Shown here: piece after piece, positions 44,201 to 54,744 of the stretch
Position numbering within the stretch: the first letter of the stretch is position 1
How the letters are laid out: each line of letters opens with the position of its first letter
DNA from: Cyathus striatus
Lineage: Eukaryota; Basidiomycota; Agaricomycetes; Agaricales; Nidulariaceae
NCBI GenBank assembly: GCA_025738555.1
Contig: JAOVFP010000003.1
Location: 1,302,001-1,366,000 of the forward strand
Length of the DNA: 64,000 nucleotides
Direction of reading: 5' to 3'
Program-made: the position numbers and the translations under genes
Notes under the pieces: generated by a model
What the model saw: the letters and a program-made list of their open reading frames with translations, nothing else
Databases searched by the model: none
Told to the model about the DNA's origin: nothing

Positions 44201-45660
44201 AGTCCAGTCCTGTTCAAGTCTGTCTCAAGTCCACCAGAAGTCCACCTGGAATTCAATAAACAGCAGGAGTCCGGCTAGTTTAACAGGAATTCCAGCAGAC
44301 CAAGTCCTTACAGAACCTGACTGGACTCAACAGGACTCCTGCTGGAACATTGGAATAGCCAGATTACATTTACTTTATATTAGTTAATATTACAATAAGT
44401 ACTAGTACTGTATCAAAAATAAATACATACATTGTTCACAGTGAGGTTCGAACTCACACCAATTCGATGATTACATAATATTATGTTCCAATGTTTACAC
44501 ACAAAACTGTTACACCAGAAAGGCATTATAGCTACAATGCATATTACACAATATGTAGGGCACTCACATGTGCACACTGTACACATTTGGCAACTCCTGT
44601 TTTGGCCATATCATGACCACCTAACAGTCATAATGATGTTCACCTTCCCCCCCCTCCTTGTCCTCTCCCCTCATCCCCTGCACTCCCCCTCCTCCCCTCC
44701 TCTTGCACACTCTCCCTCTTCCCCTCCTCCCCTCCTCCTCTCCCCTTCTTACCAATGACAATGACACAACAGTGACAACAATGTTGAAGGAATGAAATGA
44801 TGACAATGAGGGGTGGAGGACAAGGAGGGAGGATGACAATGATGAAGGAATGAAAAGAATGGCAAGGAGGGGGGTGGAGGACAAGGAGGAGGGAGGACGA
44901 CAATGAGAGGGGAAGGAGGGGGGTGCATCAAGTCAAGAGAGAGGGTGCTACATCAATGAGAGGGAGGCAGAACAAGGATGAGGGTGCAACATTGAGGGGG
45001 TGCCACATCAGCAAGGAGGCTGGTGCATCAAGAGTGGCATACTGTGGATGAGAGAGGGGTGTGCAACAAGGAGATAGCACAACCAGAGGAGGGGGGTGCA
45101 CAATGAGGAGGGGGGGTGCAATGAGGGGTGGGTAAGGGGATGCCACATCAACGAGAGGAGGGCACAATGAAGGGGGGGGGTGCCATGTTGACAACAGGCA
45201 CCCTCCCACCCATTGTCATTGTTGTTGAGGGTGCTGGGTGGGAGCATGGGAAAAGCAAGCGGGGCTCAGTGGGGCAATAGAGTTTAGAGATTAGATAGTA
45301 ATATGTAAATTAATTATAATAAATTTATTTGAATTTTACATAAATTTTTGTAATTAATAATTACTTTAATGAATCACAAAGTCTGTCAGGACTCCATCAG
45401 GACTCCAGATATTCCACCTGGAATGATATCTATTCCATCAGGATTCCACCAGGACAGTATCTAATCCACCAGGACTCCACCAGGACTCCACCTGGAATAG
45501 CTGGAGTCCATCTGGAAAATCCGGACTATATTCAGTCCACCTGGAGTCCAGCCAGAGTGGGGGGGGGAGTGTAAAGTACTGGGAAAATGTGAAATTTGGG
45601 TGATTCAGGCAACAAAAGATAAATAGCCCTTTGTTCAGTAATTTACACTCCTCCAAGAGG
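41264..45660 (-). pseudogene. TPR-CHAT gene 2, decayed and split by a 1.5-kb insertion
   Basis: Clear paralogue of the gene at 25096-28319: same intron positions (AATG|GTGTGT near 42600; LKVC/GTGTGT donor near 42130) and same CHAT motifs (TGPLSFLPIHAAG, WIHLTCHG with His intact, AFLSACKTG with Cys). It is inactivated by an in-frame TGA at 43524-43522 (LAI*FEYFY), a one-base deletion after SDACAP, and SWD*VPF (TGG to TGA) at the end. The upstream TPR part (FLFHLGIALNEEYTITNDIKVINEAI) ends at 44068, where an element has landed; NKGLFIFCCLNHPN at 45660-45582 continues it. Almost no CpG remains. Confidence 0.85.
44069..45581. mobile_element. Non-autonomous transposon in TPR-CHAT gene 2, 8-bp target duplication
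   Basis: Termini GAGGTCTTTACACTCCCCCC and the inverse of CAGTACTTTACACTCCCCCC. Flanks GGAAAAGG (44061-44068) and GGAAAATG (45582-45589) are a duplication with one mismatch, fitting TTCC of the uninterrupted paralogue. Subterminal DNA on both sides is packed with CTGGACTCCA-type 8-10 bp words (44095-44345 and 45385-45550), direct on one arm and inverted on the other. The core (44640-45240) is C/T-rich then G/A-rich, able to fold. Terminal core TTTACACT is shared with the elements at 45636 and 59664. Confidence 0.85.
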
Positions 45661-45984
45661 TCTGTACAGATCCACATGGAATCTGAAAATTCTGTATGGA
45701 TCTGTGCAGATTCTGTGCAGATCCATACAGATCTGTACAGACCTGTATAGATACCATACAGAATTTATATAGTGGCTATTTTTATTATTATAGATGATAA
45801 TTCTGTGCATGTTCCATACATATTCTGCATGGATTCTGTGTAGATTTATGCAGAATCTGCAAGATCTGTTTAATACCTTAATTTTCCTGTTTAAAATCTC
45901 AATGAACACTACAAAAACTGTTAATTCATAATCATTTCTACCTATAGTTGACTAAAATGTGAAGCTATGTATGTATTTTTTTAA

Positions 45985-46302
45985 AGAATAATATCATAAG
46001 CTGGAAAACTATCATCATCATCATCATCTACTACATCACCTTGCACTTCAATATCAGTAGCTTCCTGTCTCTTTCTTTTTTCCTGCCTTTGTATAACATG
46101 TTTGCTATGATAAAATAACATGGCATGCAGAAACCAATCAAAGTTATGTGGTGCCATTTTTTTTAAAATGGATTCAAAGCCACCAAGCCAAGCATTGAGC
46201 TGTTCACATGCCTATTATTAAGAAGTAGTTATTAAAACATTTTATATCATTATTATATATGCTCTTACCTGTGTATTAAAAGCTCTTTTCAAATATGGAT
46301 GG
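45985..46302 (-). pseudogene. Extra copy of the last KDZ exon
   Basis: ACERLNAWLGGFES-like sequence (GAGCTGTTCACATGCC on the plus strand as ...AGCATTGAGCTG) repeats the last exon at 46523-46744 with scattered changes. It lies next to the left terminus and has no upstream exons nearby. Confidence 0.7.
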
Positions 46303-46522
46303 ATTCCTTACAGATTTTGTGAAGAATTCTTCATTTATAGAACTTTACCAGCTTCAAATGTCAATTTATTTTACCACATCTTCTGATACCTTTTCTGGTG
46401 CATCACTACCACATTTTACCACACCTCAAACCCTTTTCTAAACAAACCAAACAATATTAGCTGAAGCATAACTGTACTGTATGTGCTACCAGATGTGATT
46501 ACAAATACATGAGTTTAGTTAT

Positions 46523-48731
46523 TTAGAGAACAATATCTTCTGCTGGAAAGTTATCATTCTCTGCCACATCTTCTTCCACTTCCATTCCATTAGCTTCTTG
46601 TCTTCTTCTTCTTGCTTGCCTATCTATAACATTCTTACTGTGATAAAATAACATGGTATGTAAAAACCAATCAAAATTGCTTGGAGTCATTTTTTTAAAA
46701 GTAGATTCAAAGCCACCAAGCCAAGCATTGAGCCGTTCACATGCCTATAACAAGTAGTAGTTTTAAAAATATCCTGAAACAACCACAATATGCACCTTAC
46801 CTGTGTATTAAAAGCTCTTTTCAAATATGGATTTCCATTATTGTCAACATCAGTTACAACCAGATTTGGAGCAGATCCATCTAGTGGGGTTGGATTGCAG
46901 AATATTCTGCAGAGGAAGTCTTTAACTCTGTGATTTGTATAATGATAGCTATCTACACTAAATCTTGTAGTCTTTTTCAGGTTTACCATTGCTCTCTTCT
47001 TGCTTCATTAAGAAGATATCTTAGTACCAGACATGCCTTATCAATGCATACATAATCTGGCCTGGACTCTTCAGTAGGAAATACTTCCTCCAAAAATTTC
47101 ATAATATTGGATGGTGATTCTGCTCCCTCAAATTTTGTCCAGGCAATAACAACACCACAAGGTGCACATATTGTTTCCACACAGTAGAATTTACCTGGAG
47201 TAAAGTAATTCTTTACTTTATTATTTGGTGACTGTTGTTCATCATGTGGCTGAACATTTCTTGGTCTAACTGTATTCCATGGGAGCTGTTCTCCTGGATG
47301 CTGAAGCATTTGTCTTACACCAGCATGATGAGAAGTGTTACGAGTTGATTGAAATCTCTTCCACTCCTCTTGGTGATTATTACATGCCTGAGTACCCTGC
47401 TTTTTCATGTTAGTGCACTCTTGAACATGACAACATGCACCATAAAAGGCTTCATGTACTTCACAGAAAACTCCTCCACATGCATTATGTAACTCACTTG
47501 TACATCCTTCAAATGTACAATGTGTTGGACCCATCATGATACCATCTAATACAACCATTTTAACCAGAGCATATTCATTCTCATTTGTTGTTGCATTATT
47601 ATTTTCTATATCTTCTACTGCTCTTTGTATGTTTACTGAGTTCATATCCTCCTGCATACTTTCAGATTGTACAAGATCAGGAACTACTCTGTTTTCATCA
47701 ACTCCTACCACACCAGCAGAGTCAACATCTGATATTGCATTGGACTTGCTTCTATAAACATGTGTGCACTCAGAACATGTGTGCTTATCTGCAGATCGAA
47801 TAATTCCTTTATCACCAAGTAAAGAAAATGCTTCACATGTAAGATTATCAATTGAGAGATCATCTTCTACTTCCAAATTTATGTCTCTTGAAGAGGCCAA
47901 AGCTCTAACAGTTTCTTGAATAAATGCTTGCCAAATTTGTCTGCGAGTGATACTCTGTTCATCAGAAAAGCTATTGTTCCAAAATTCTGTATAAGCAGCA
48001 GCTGATGCATGAAAACTATAAATTGCATTTACAGCTGCATTTTAAAATGTTCTGTCCACCCACAGTGACTGTCCTACCTTCACATACTTTGCAGAATTAA
48101 GGTACACTCTGGTATTTTTTTTATTTGGAATTGAAACTTTCTCTCTGTCAGCAGAGTATTGTGTTTTGCATCTGTTGCATATTTCTGTAAGTACTTGAAC
48201 ATTTTTTACAGTTTCAGTACCCTGAATTAATGTAACTGAAGGTATATCCCTTGCAGTTGTTGATAAGTGCAATGCTAATAAGGGGCATGTATTTGTTACA
48301 CATACAGCAGTTACAGGGCAAATAACAAATGAGGGTGAAATCTCTTTATGAGATACTACTTTTAAATTTCCTTTAAATCTTCCAGATGATCCAATTGGAT
48401 TAAGTTTTAGAGTTTTCATCAAGCTATCTAAGCTCAATGCTAAAACTGTATCCCTTTCATCATTAGGCTCATCTTTAAATAATTTGTTACATCTCTCTCC
48501 AAGATGAACTTGCAATGCTCTAGATAAAGTGAGCATCCAAGCAGTCATTTGTACATTATTTTCCTCTGGATACCTAGGATTGAATTGCCTTACATGAAGA
48601 CTTAATAAGTCACAATTATGTGTGACTGTAAAAAGTATTGCCAAAGCTGTTGACAGGGAAATTTCAGAACCATAATTGCTACTAATAAATTTGCTGAAAG
48701 TTTTAAATGGAATATCAGGGAAGGGCTGCAT
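46523..48731 (-). pseudogene. KDZ-type transposase with CxC5/CxC6 cysteine clusters, copy 1 (broken)
   Basis: Reads MQPFPDIPFKTFSKFIS...; then the CxC5-type cluster (ICNRCKTQYSADREK...VYLNSAKYVKVGQSLWVDRTF); the CxC6-type cluster (HCTFEGCTSELHNACGGVFCEVHEAFYGACCHVQECTNMKKQGTQACNNHQEEW in pieces); and a C-terminal catalytic part with ETICAPCGVVIAWTKF, RPDYVCIDKAC and VDSYHYTNH. The last exon (46744-46523) is ACERLNAWLGGFES...EDIVL. Iyer and colleagues named these families 'CxC associated with KDZ'; I assign by memory of motif patterns. The chain is cut by TAA at 48044-48042 and a one-base loss at about 46985 between REQW and NLKKTTRF. Such proteins insert or excise DNA in the nucleus, usually with 8-bp duplications. 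Confidence 0.8.
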
Positions 48732-49018
48732 GTTTGCTGAAACTCCTGGCAACATTATTAAAATAATCCAAATGTGTAAATTTGTAGTTTTATTTCCACA
48801 TTGTATCCAATTATTAAGTGTCAATATTATGGTGAACATGAGAATAAATTCCATTAGCATGGAACTTAGACTTAGAAAACCATACAGGACACTTTGCTTG
48901 TGAAGGAGGAAATGCATAAGAATTTGACATATCAAATATAATACAGAGATTTCAAATTTTATACTACATTGATAAGATTGGGAATGTATACCAAACAGAC
49001 ATTCAAAACTAAATCAAC

Positions 49019-49160
49019 TTACTCTTTAGCTTTCTTCTTAGTTGTCTTCTTAACTTCTAAAGTCTTTCCTTTACCTTTACTCTTTCCCTTCTCTTTCTCA
49101 CTCTGTTTTCCTTTCCCCTTCTCCTTTATTTTATCATTCTTCTTCTTTCTCTTCACTGTT

Positions 49161-49192
<32 letters not shown>

Positions 49193-51186
49193 ATCATTCT
49201 CATCATTCTCATCATCCTCCTCATCTTTACAATCTTCCTCATCCTCATCCTCCTCATCTTTATTATACTTCTCTCTTTTCTCCATTTTATATTTTCCCTT
49301 TGCCTTAGCATTCTTTCTTACTGCTTTATCTGGATCAGGTGTCCCTCCATTCTCATAAAATGTTTTAAGATCCTCAAATGTATATCTCTGTGTCTTTTCA
49401 TATTCCCATGCCTTCAAGTCTGATGGGGCATCACTCTCTCCTTTCATCCACTCCAACAAAAGAGGATAATTAGAGAGCTTAGTGAAAAGCTTGGTATGAT
49501 TGGACTGAAAATATGAATAGGAAAGAAAAATATCTATAATTTCTTTTTTCTTAAGGTGTTTTCCTTCCCATTCATTGTTCTTTATCATTGTGTTATATTT
49601 ATCCAAATACTTAAGAGTAACCATGCACTTCTGGTATTGACCTCTTACTCCATCCTCATAAGTGTGATTAAGATCATCAGAATGAATGCCAAGTCTGGCA
49701 GTAATTGTCTGAGACTCTACATTTGCTTCTGTTACAATAGATGGCACCATAGACACAGATCTGCTTTGGATAGAAAGTGATACAGATCGATATGGAGCTG
49801 TAGCTGACATTGAGTCATGCCTAGCTGAAACATGAAATGAAGACTAATTATATTTATGAGTTCAAGATTGTATAAATGCAGATAAAATACACTTACACAT
49901 AAAACATGCAAAATATATTGTTCTTTCTGAATCCATGTAAACTCTTCATTGTCCTCAATAGCACAATCATAGCTACCTAAAAGGTGCCAACTTGGACTTT
50001 CATTATCAATAATAAAGAATCACTGTTCAGATTCAGCAATAGGGCTATATTTCTTAGCCAACCCTTTCAGAATAGGTTGCATAGAATTTACTGAGACAGA
50101 AACCTTGATAAATGTCACTGACTTCATGTTTGATACATGGAGATATGTTGGATCAGCATTTGAAATATATAAGTATACAGTTCCCTTTATATGTTCTAGA
50201 TAGGTTGGCTGCTCCTCAATGTTCTCAAAGTCAACATTATTATATACATTTCCTTGAGCATGATGACGCATAAATCCACCTTAGTAGCATGTTAAATTTT
50301 ATTATTCTCCTTATAACAGAAAAAAAAACTTACCAGTAACATGAGAGGATCCCTGTAAATTATAGACCTCATTTCTTGGTGGTGATGCCATGTGGGCATC
50401 ACCTATATAATTTCCTTTACTCTGCTGAATCTCACTACTCATATGTACATCATCATTCTCATTGCTTTGGATGCTAGTACCCTCAGTGCTCTTATTGAAA
50501 ATAACTCCTTTCCTTGGTGGAGATGTCATATGAACATCTATTTCAGAATGGAGGTTCTCTCCTCTCTGATCATGAGTGTTCTCACTGGTCTGTACTTCAG
50601 CAGTATCTGTATCCTCACTATTCTTGTCAAGAGTATGCTCTTCACTTTGTTTCTGACTATTCTCATTGTCCTGATTGTGATCAATATTTCTGCTATTGTT
50701 GCAAATACTCTCAAGGTTCTGACTTTTGCTATTATCTGTGCCCTCTGCATGAGCATTATCTCCAATATTTTGGTTGCCAGTGTCCTGTTCACTTTGTTCA
50801 CCAGCATCACTTTCACCAGCATTACTTTCACCAGCATTACTTTTACTGGCATTGTTTTCACCAGTGTCACTTTCATTAGTATCTTCTTTATTAGAGTTAC
50901 TATTGCTGTCCTCATCCTCAGTACTCTCAATATAGTGTGGCTCAGGGCACTGAATATGACCACTTGTGGTACCTGAAGGCTTAGGAGCTGGAACTAAGCT
51001 TATGACAGCATCACAGATGCACTTAGGGGGTGCAACAGAAGTGCCATCCTCAATAATGTTCTGTTCAGCACTAGTCAATATCACTGGTGAAGTAGCTTTC
51101 AAGTCTTCTGCAATGCGCTGCATTGCTGTTTTACTAATAAATAAAAATTGAGTTAAAAATTTCTTCATAAGTAAGTTATTACACAC
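49019..51186 (-). pseudogene. Transposon-associated accessory gene, multi-exon, function unknown (interrupted)
   Basis: On the minus strand an acidic Asn/Ser/Glu-rich exon (51186 to about 50330, repeats of SNAGESNAGESDAGE, SPPRK motifs) is followed after a GTAAGT donor by MRHHAQGNVYNNVDFENIEE...YSPIAESEQ, then FFIIDNESPSWHLLGSYDCAIED...YILHVLC, and finally an exon with SATAPYRSVSLSI and a Lys/Glu tail KDEEDEDEED...KKTTKKKAKE (49810-49019). The joined protein has a TGA at 50022-50020 between SEQ and FFIID. I do not recognise the fold. Position beside the KDZ gene, same strand and same CpG depletion suggest it belongs to the same element. Confidence 0.5.
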
Positions 51187-51327
51187 TATCCTTTTCCCTT
51201 TTTCCCCCTCTTCTTTGCAGTATCAGTCTCTTCTCCAAGTCCTTCATTCACCTTATTTGCCTTTTTACCCTTTTTTTTATTTAGTTGCATAGTAGGATCT
51301 GTTGAAGAAATAGCACACTTGTGAGGC

Positions 51328-52311
51328 ACCAGTGGCTAACAATGTGATTGATCACTGTTGGTAAGCAGCAAGAGTGCACAATGTTTCACCACCAGGGGGT
51401 TGATTGATTGCAAAATTAGTCAATGCGGAATCAATACTTACCATTAATTAGTTTGAAATCATTGAACAACTGGAATGAAATCAATGCTGAAAAGTGCGAA
51501 ATCAAAGAAGGACTGAAATCATTACTGTAGTAAAAATCAATAAAAATTCAAATCAAATCAAATGTATTACTATAACTATAAGGTCCCCAATGGCGAGTGC
51601 TATGTATGAGTAGGCTTGTTAACAGTGTGAACTTAACCAGTACACTACTAGGTCTTTTGTAGGTATTGCATTAATGGGTACTTAACCAGCAGTGTGCCAA
51701 TTATTTGAGGGACTTAGTGAAAATTGACCATTTGTATGATGCGAAAGACTTATATTTCATTAATATTCATCTCCATATTACACTAATGCTTCAGTACTGA
51801 ATATCTTATTAATCATGTCATGATTCCATGTGCTAAATATTATTCTGTTTATGAACTACCCCGAAATTAAGTAGAAATGACCACTAGCAATCGGCTAAAT
51901 ACCTACTAGTTCAGTACTTACAAAAGACCAAGTAGTGTACTGGTTAAGTTCACACTGTTAACAAGCCTACTCATACGTAGCACTCACTGTTGGGGACCTT
52001 ATGGTTATAGTAATACATTTGATTTGATTTGAATTTTTATTGATTTTTACTACAGTAATGATTTTTACTACAGTAATGATTTTTACTACAGTAATGATTT
52101 CAGTCCTTCTTTGATTTCGCACTTTTCAGCATTGATTTCATTCCAGTTGTTTAATGATTTCAAACTACAGTATATAAAAATAGTTTCTAACTAATTACTG
52201 GTAAGTATTGATTCCGCATTGACTAATTTTGCAATCAATCAACCCCCTGGTGGTGAAATATTGCGCACTCCCGCTGCTTACTGACAGTGATCAATCACAT
52301 TGTTAGCCATG
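51328..52311. mobile_element. Foldback element FB-c, about 0.98 kb
   Basis: Ends AGTGGCTAACAATGTGATTG and its inverse, arms extending through GGGGGTTGATTGATTGCAAA to ACCAGTACACTACTAGG. Imperfect target duplication ACTTGTGAGGC/ACTCTGTGAGGC (51317-51327, 52312-52323). Shares the terminal string TGGCT.NCAATGTGATTGATC and AATCAATG spacers with FB-a at 5136-6290. No ORF. Confidence 0.8.
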
Positions 52312-52949
52312 ACTCTGTGAGGCTTTGCTGGGGCTGGTGGGTTATTAGCACTATCACTAGTGGATTTGTTGCGAGTGGATCTGTGAGGTGGCATATTGTG
52401 TAGTAGAGAGGATTGGTAAGTGCCGATGTGTGTAGATCTGTAGTGATGTGTAGTGATGTGTAATGAAAATGGTGGTTGAGAGGAGAAAGGTGCATGTGGC
52501 ATGCAGAGACCTAAATACATGTGTCGTTCACACCATTTATTATTAATCCTGTGTCTATGACCTTACAACTCATTTATAAATAAGTATGGCAGATTAGTGT
52601 ATTGAGTTATTCATAAAACATGATATTGAGCATGCTGTAGTGTATTGTAAGTGATCACAAGGTCATTGAGCTCAGAATTCAATTGAATGTGAGATTGCTT
52701 AGGTGTCACAATTTATTGATACATGAGATCTTATGTGATAATGAACATACTGTAATGTAACATAAGCAATTACATGGTTCAATGTGAGATCATTTTATTG
52801 TGGCTGCATATTCATATCATAGGATATAGTTCACTACTCCATCATTCTGAATGTACTTAGTGCATCTGAATGAATGTTATAAATGTTTATATTATTTTAG
52901 TATCTACAGGGTACATGACTACTATGTGAATACTGTAATCTACTCTAGC

Positions 52950-54320
52950 ATATACTAATATTGGGCAATGGCAGACAGGGTGATGACACATGTGTGCAGG
53001 TGGGCATATGCATTGAGGGTGATAGTGGGGTACACACATGGCAGGTGCACATTGAGTGGGTGTTGAAGGGGGGTGTAGCAATGGGGGAGGGCATTGAAGG
53101 GGGTGACAATGGGGTACACACATGGAAGCACACATTGAGGGGTGATAGTGGTGGTACACAGGAAGTGGGTGCACATTGAGGGGGGGGGCATTGAAGGTGG
53201 GGATACAGGGGCAAGCACATATCAAGGGCAGGTGTCCCCTCCCCTCACCCCTTCCCCTTCCATTGCTCTCCCATCCCCTCCCCTTCCGTCACCATCCCCT
53301 CCCTCTGCTGTCCCTTCCCTCCCCTCCCTCTCCCCTCCCCTTCCCTTCCCCTGCTATCCCCTTCCACCACTATCTCTCCCCTCCCCACCCCTTCTGTTGT
53401 TCTCCCCTCCCTTCCCCTTCTCCCACTATCTTCTTCTGTCACTCTCCCCTCCCCTTCCCCCCCTCCCCTTCCCCCACTATCCTCTTTTGTTGCTCTCCCC
53501 TCCCCTCCCCCAAGACAAGGAAGCAGAGGGAAGGGTGATCTTCCTTGTTGCTTGTGAGACAAGGAGGCAGGGGAGGGGGGGAACAGCACCCTCATCACTT
53601 GTGAGATGAGGTGCGGGGGTTCATCCTTGTCATTTGCAAGATGAGGATGAGAGGGGAGGAAGAAAGCACCCTTGTCACTTGCAAGATGAGGTGCAGGGGT
53701 TCATCCTCATCATTTGCAAGATGAGGACAAGAGGGGGGAGGAGGAAAGCACCCTCATCACTTGTGAGACAAGGTGCAGGGGTTTGTCCTTGTCATTTGCA
53801 AGACGAGGACAAGAGGGGGGAGGGGGAACAGCACCCTCATCACTTGTGAGATGAGGTGTGGGGGTTTGTCCTTGTCATTTGTGAGACAAGGATGCAAGAG
53901 GGGGGAGGGGAAATGGCACCCTCATCACTTGTGAGATGAGGACATGAGAGGTGGGAGGGGAAACAACACCCTCATTACTTGCAAGACAAGGTGTGGGGTT
54001 CTTCCTCATCATTTGTGAGATGAGGACAGGTGAGGGGGGGAATGGCATGCTCCTTTCCAGCAGTGTTGTTGCCTTCTTCATGTGTGGAGGAGAGCAGTTG
54101 GAGGGTGTTGAAGGAGGGATGAAGAACGAGTGGTGGGAGTGAGATGAGGAGGTGGGAGTGAAATGAGGGGGTGGGAGTGAAGGTGGCAGTGGGAGCAATG
54201 GTGGTGGAAGTGAAGATGGTGGTGGGAGTGAAGGTGATGGTGGGAGTGAAGGTGATGGTGAGAGCAAAGGTGGTGGGAGTGAGATGAGAGGGTGCTGACC
54301 AAGCACTGACAGTGCTGAGC
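52950..54320. repeat. CpG-free minisatellite and pyrimidine tract block
   Basis: 52960-53215: GCATTGAGGGTG/GGTACACACATGG words. 53225-53520: about 300 bases nearly all C/T on the plus strand. 53586-54060: units of about 80-85 bp starting GCACCCTCATCACTTGTGAG (53586, 53666, 53748, 53831, 53916, then a 50-bp short unit). 54120-54300: GTGGGAGTGAAGGTGATG words. No gene. Confidence 0.8.
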
Positions 54321-54744
54321 AGTGAGTGCTAGTGATGTGTCACCCAGGTATGTGTCAGTTAATGACAGTCAGACAAGCATCATGTTATGGGCAGTTATGT
54401 GACAATAAGAAACATATGCTGGCTCAGATGGTTTAGTGCACAACATATTTGATTACAAATTATTGAGCACAGTGAGGGTTCAAACCACACACAGCACATT
54501 TCATTTTCACATAAATAAATAATAAAAATAATTGATAAGTTCTGTAAGGATCCATGTGGATTCTGATAAAGTCTTGATTATGGAATTCTGCATATTCTGT
54601 ACAGAATCCATATGGAATTTCACATTTATTATAGTGATAGCCCAGCCATTTTCAAAAAGTACAGATTCTGCATAATCCACACAGATCCATACAGAACACC
54701 TGGCTAAGTGTAAAGAGCTCAACTGAAACCTGTATCACATGCCA

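Larger units (their letters stand above)
45636..54720. mobile_element. Putative KDZ-type transposon bounded by matching termini (hypothesis)
   Basis: The left end at 45636 (CAGTAATTTACACTCCTCCA, then AGAGGTCTGTACAGATCC) and the right end near 54660-54720 (ACCTGGCTAAGTGTAAAGAG) match the two ends of the 674-bp element at 59664-60337. Between them lie the transposase gene, its accessory gene, foldback FB-c and minisatellites. The flanks (CCTTTGTT and AACTGAAA) are not a target duplication, so either the two ends belong to different insertions or rearrangement has occurred. Confidence 0.45.

Noticed and set aside
44621..45247. Pro/His-rich minus-strand frames inside the 44069-45581 element
   Set aside because: Low-complexity core translated; no transposase motif.
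48969..49358. A Ser/Phe-rich plus-strand frame (SSSSSSFSSF)
   Set aside because: Complement of the Glu/Lys tail of the accessory gene.
50392..50976. A 194-aa plus-strand frame with membrane-like composition
   Set aside because: Complement of the Asn/Ser/Glu-rich accessory exon; hydrophobic by complementarity only.
53142..53609. Pro/Ser-rich frames in the C/T tract
   Set aside because: Any frame of a pyrimidine tract reads as Pro/Ser/Leu; no other support.
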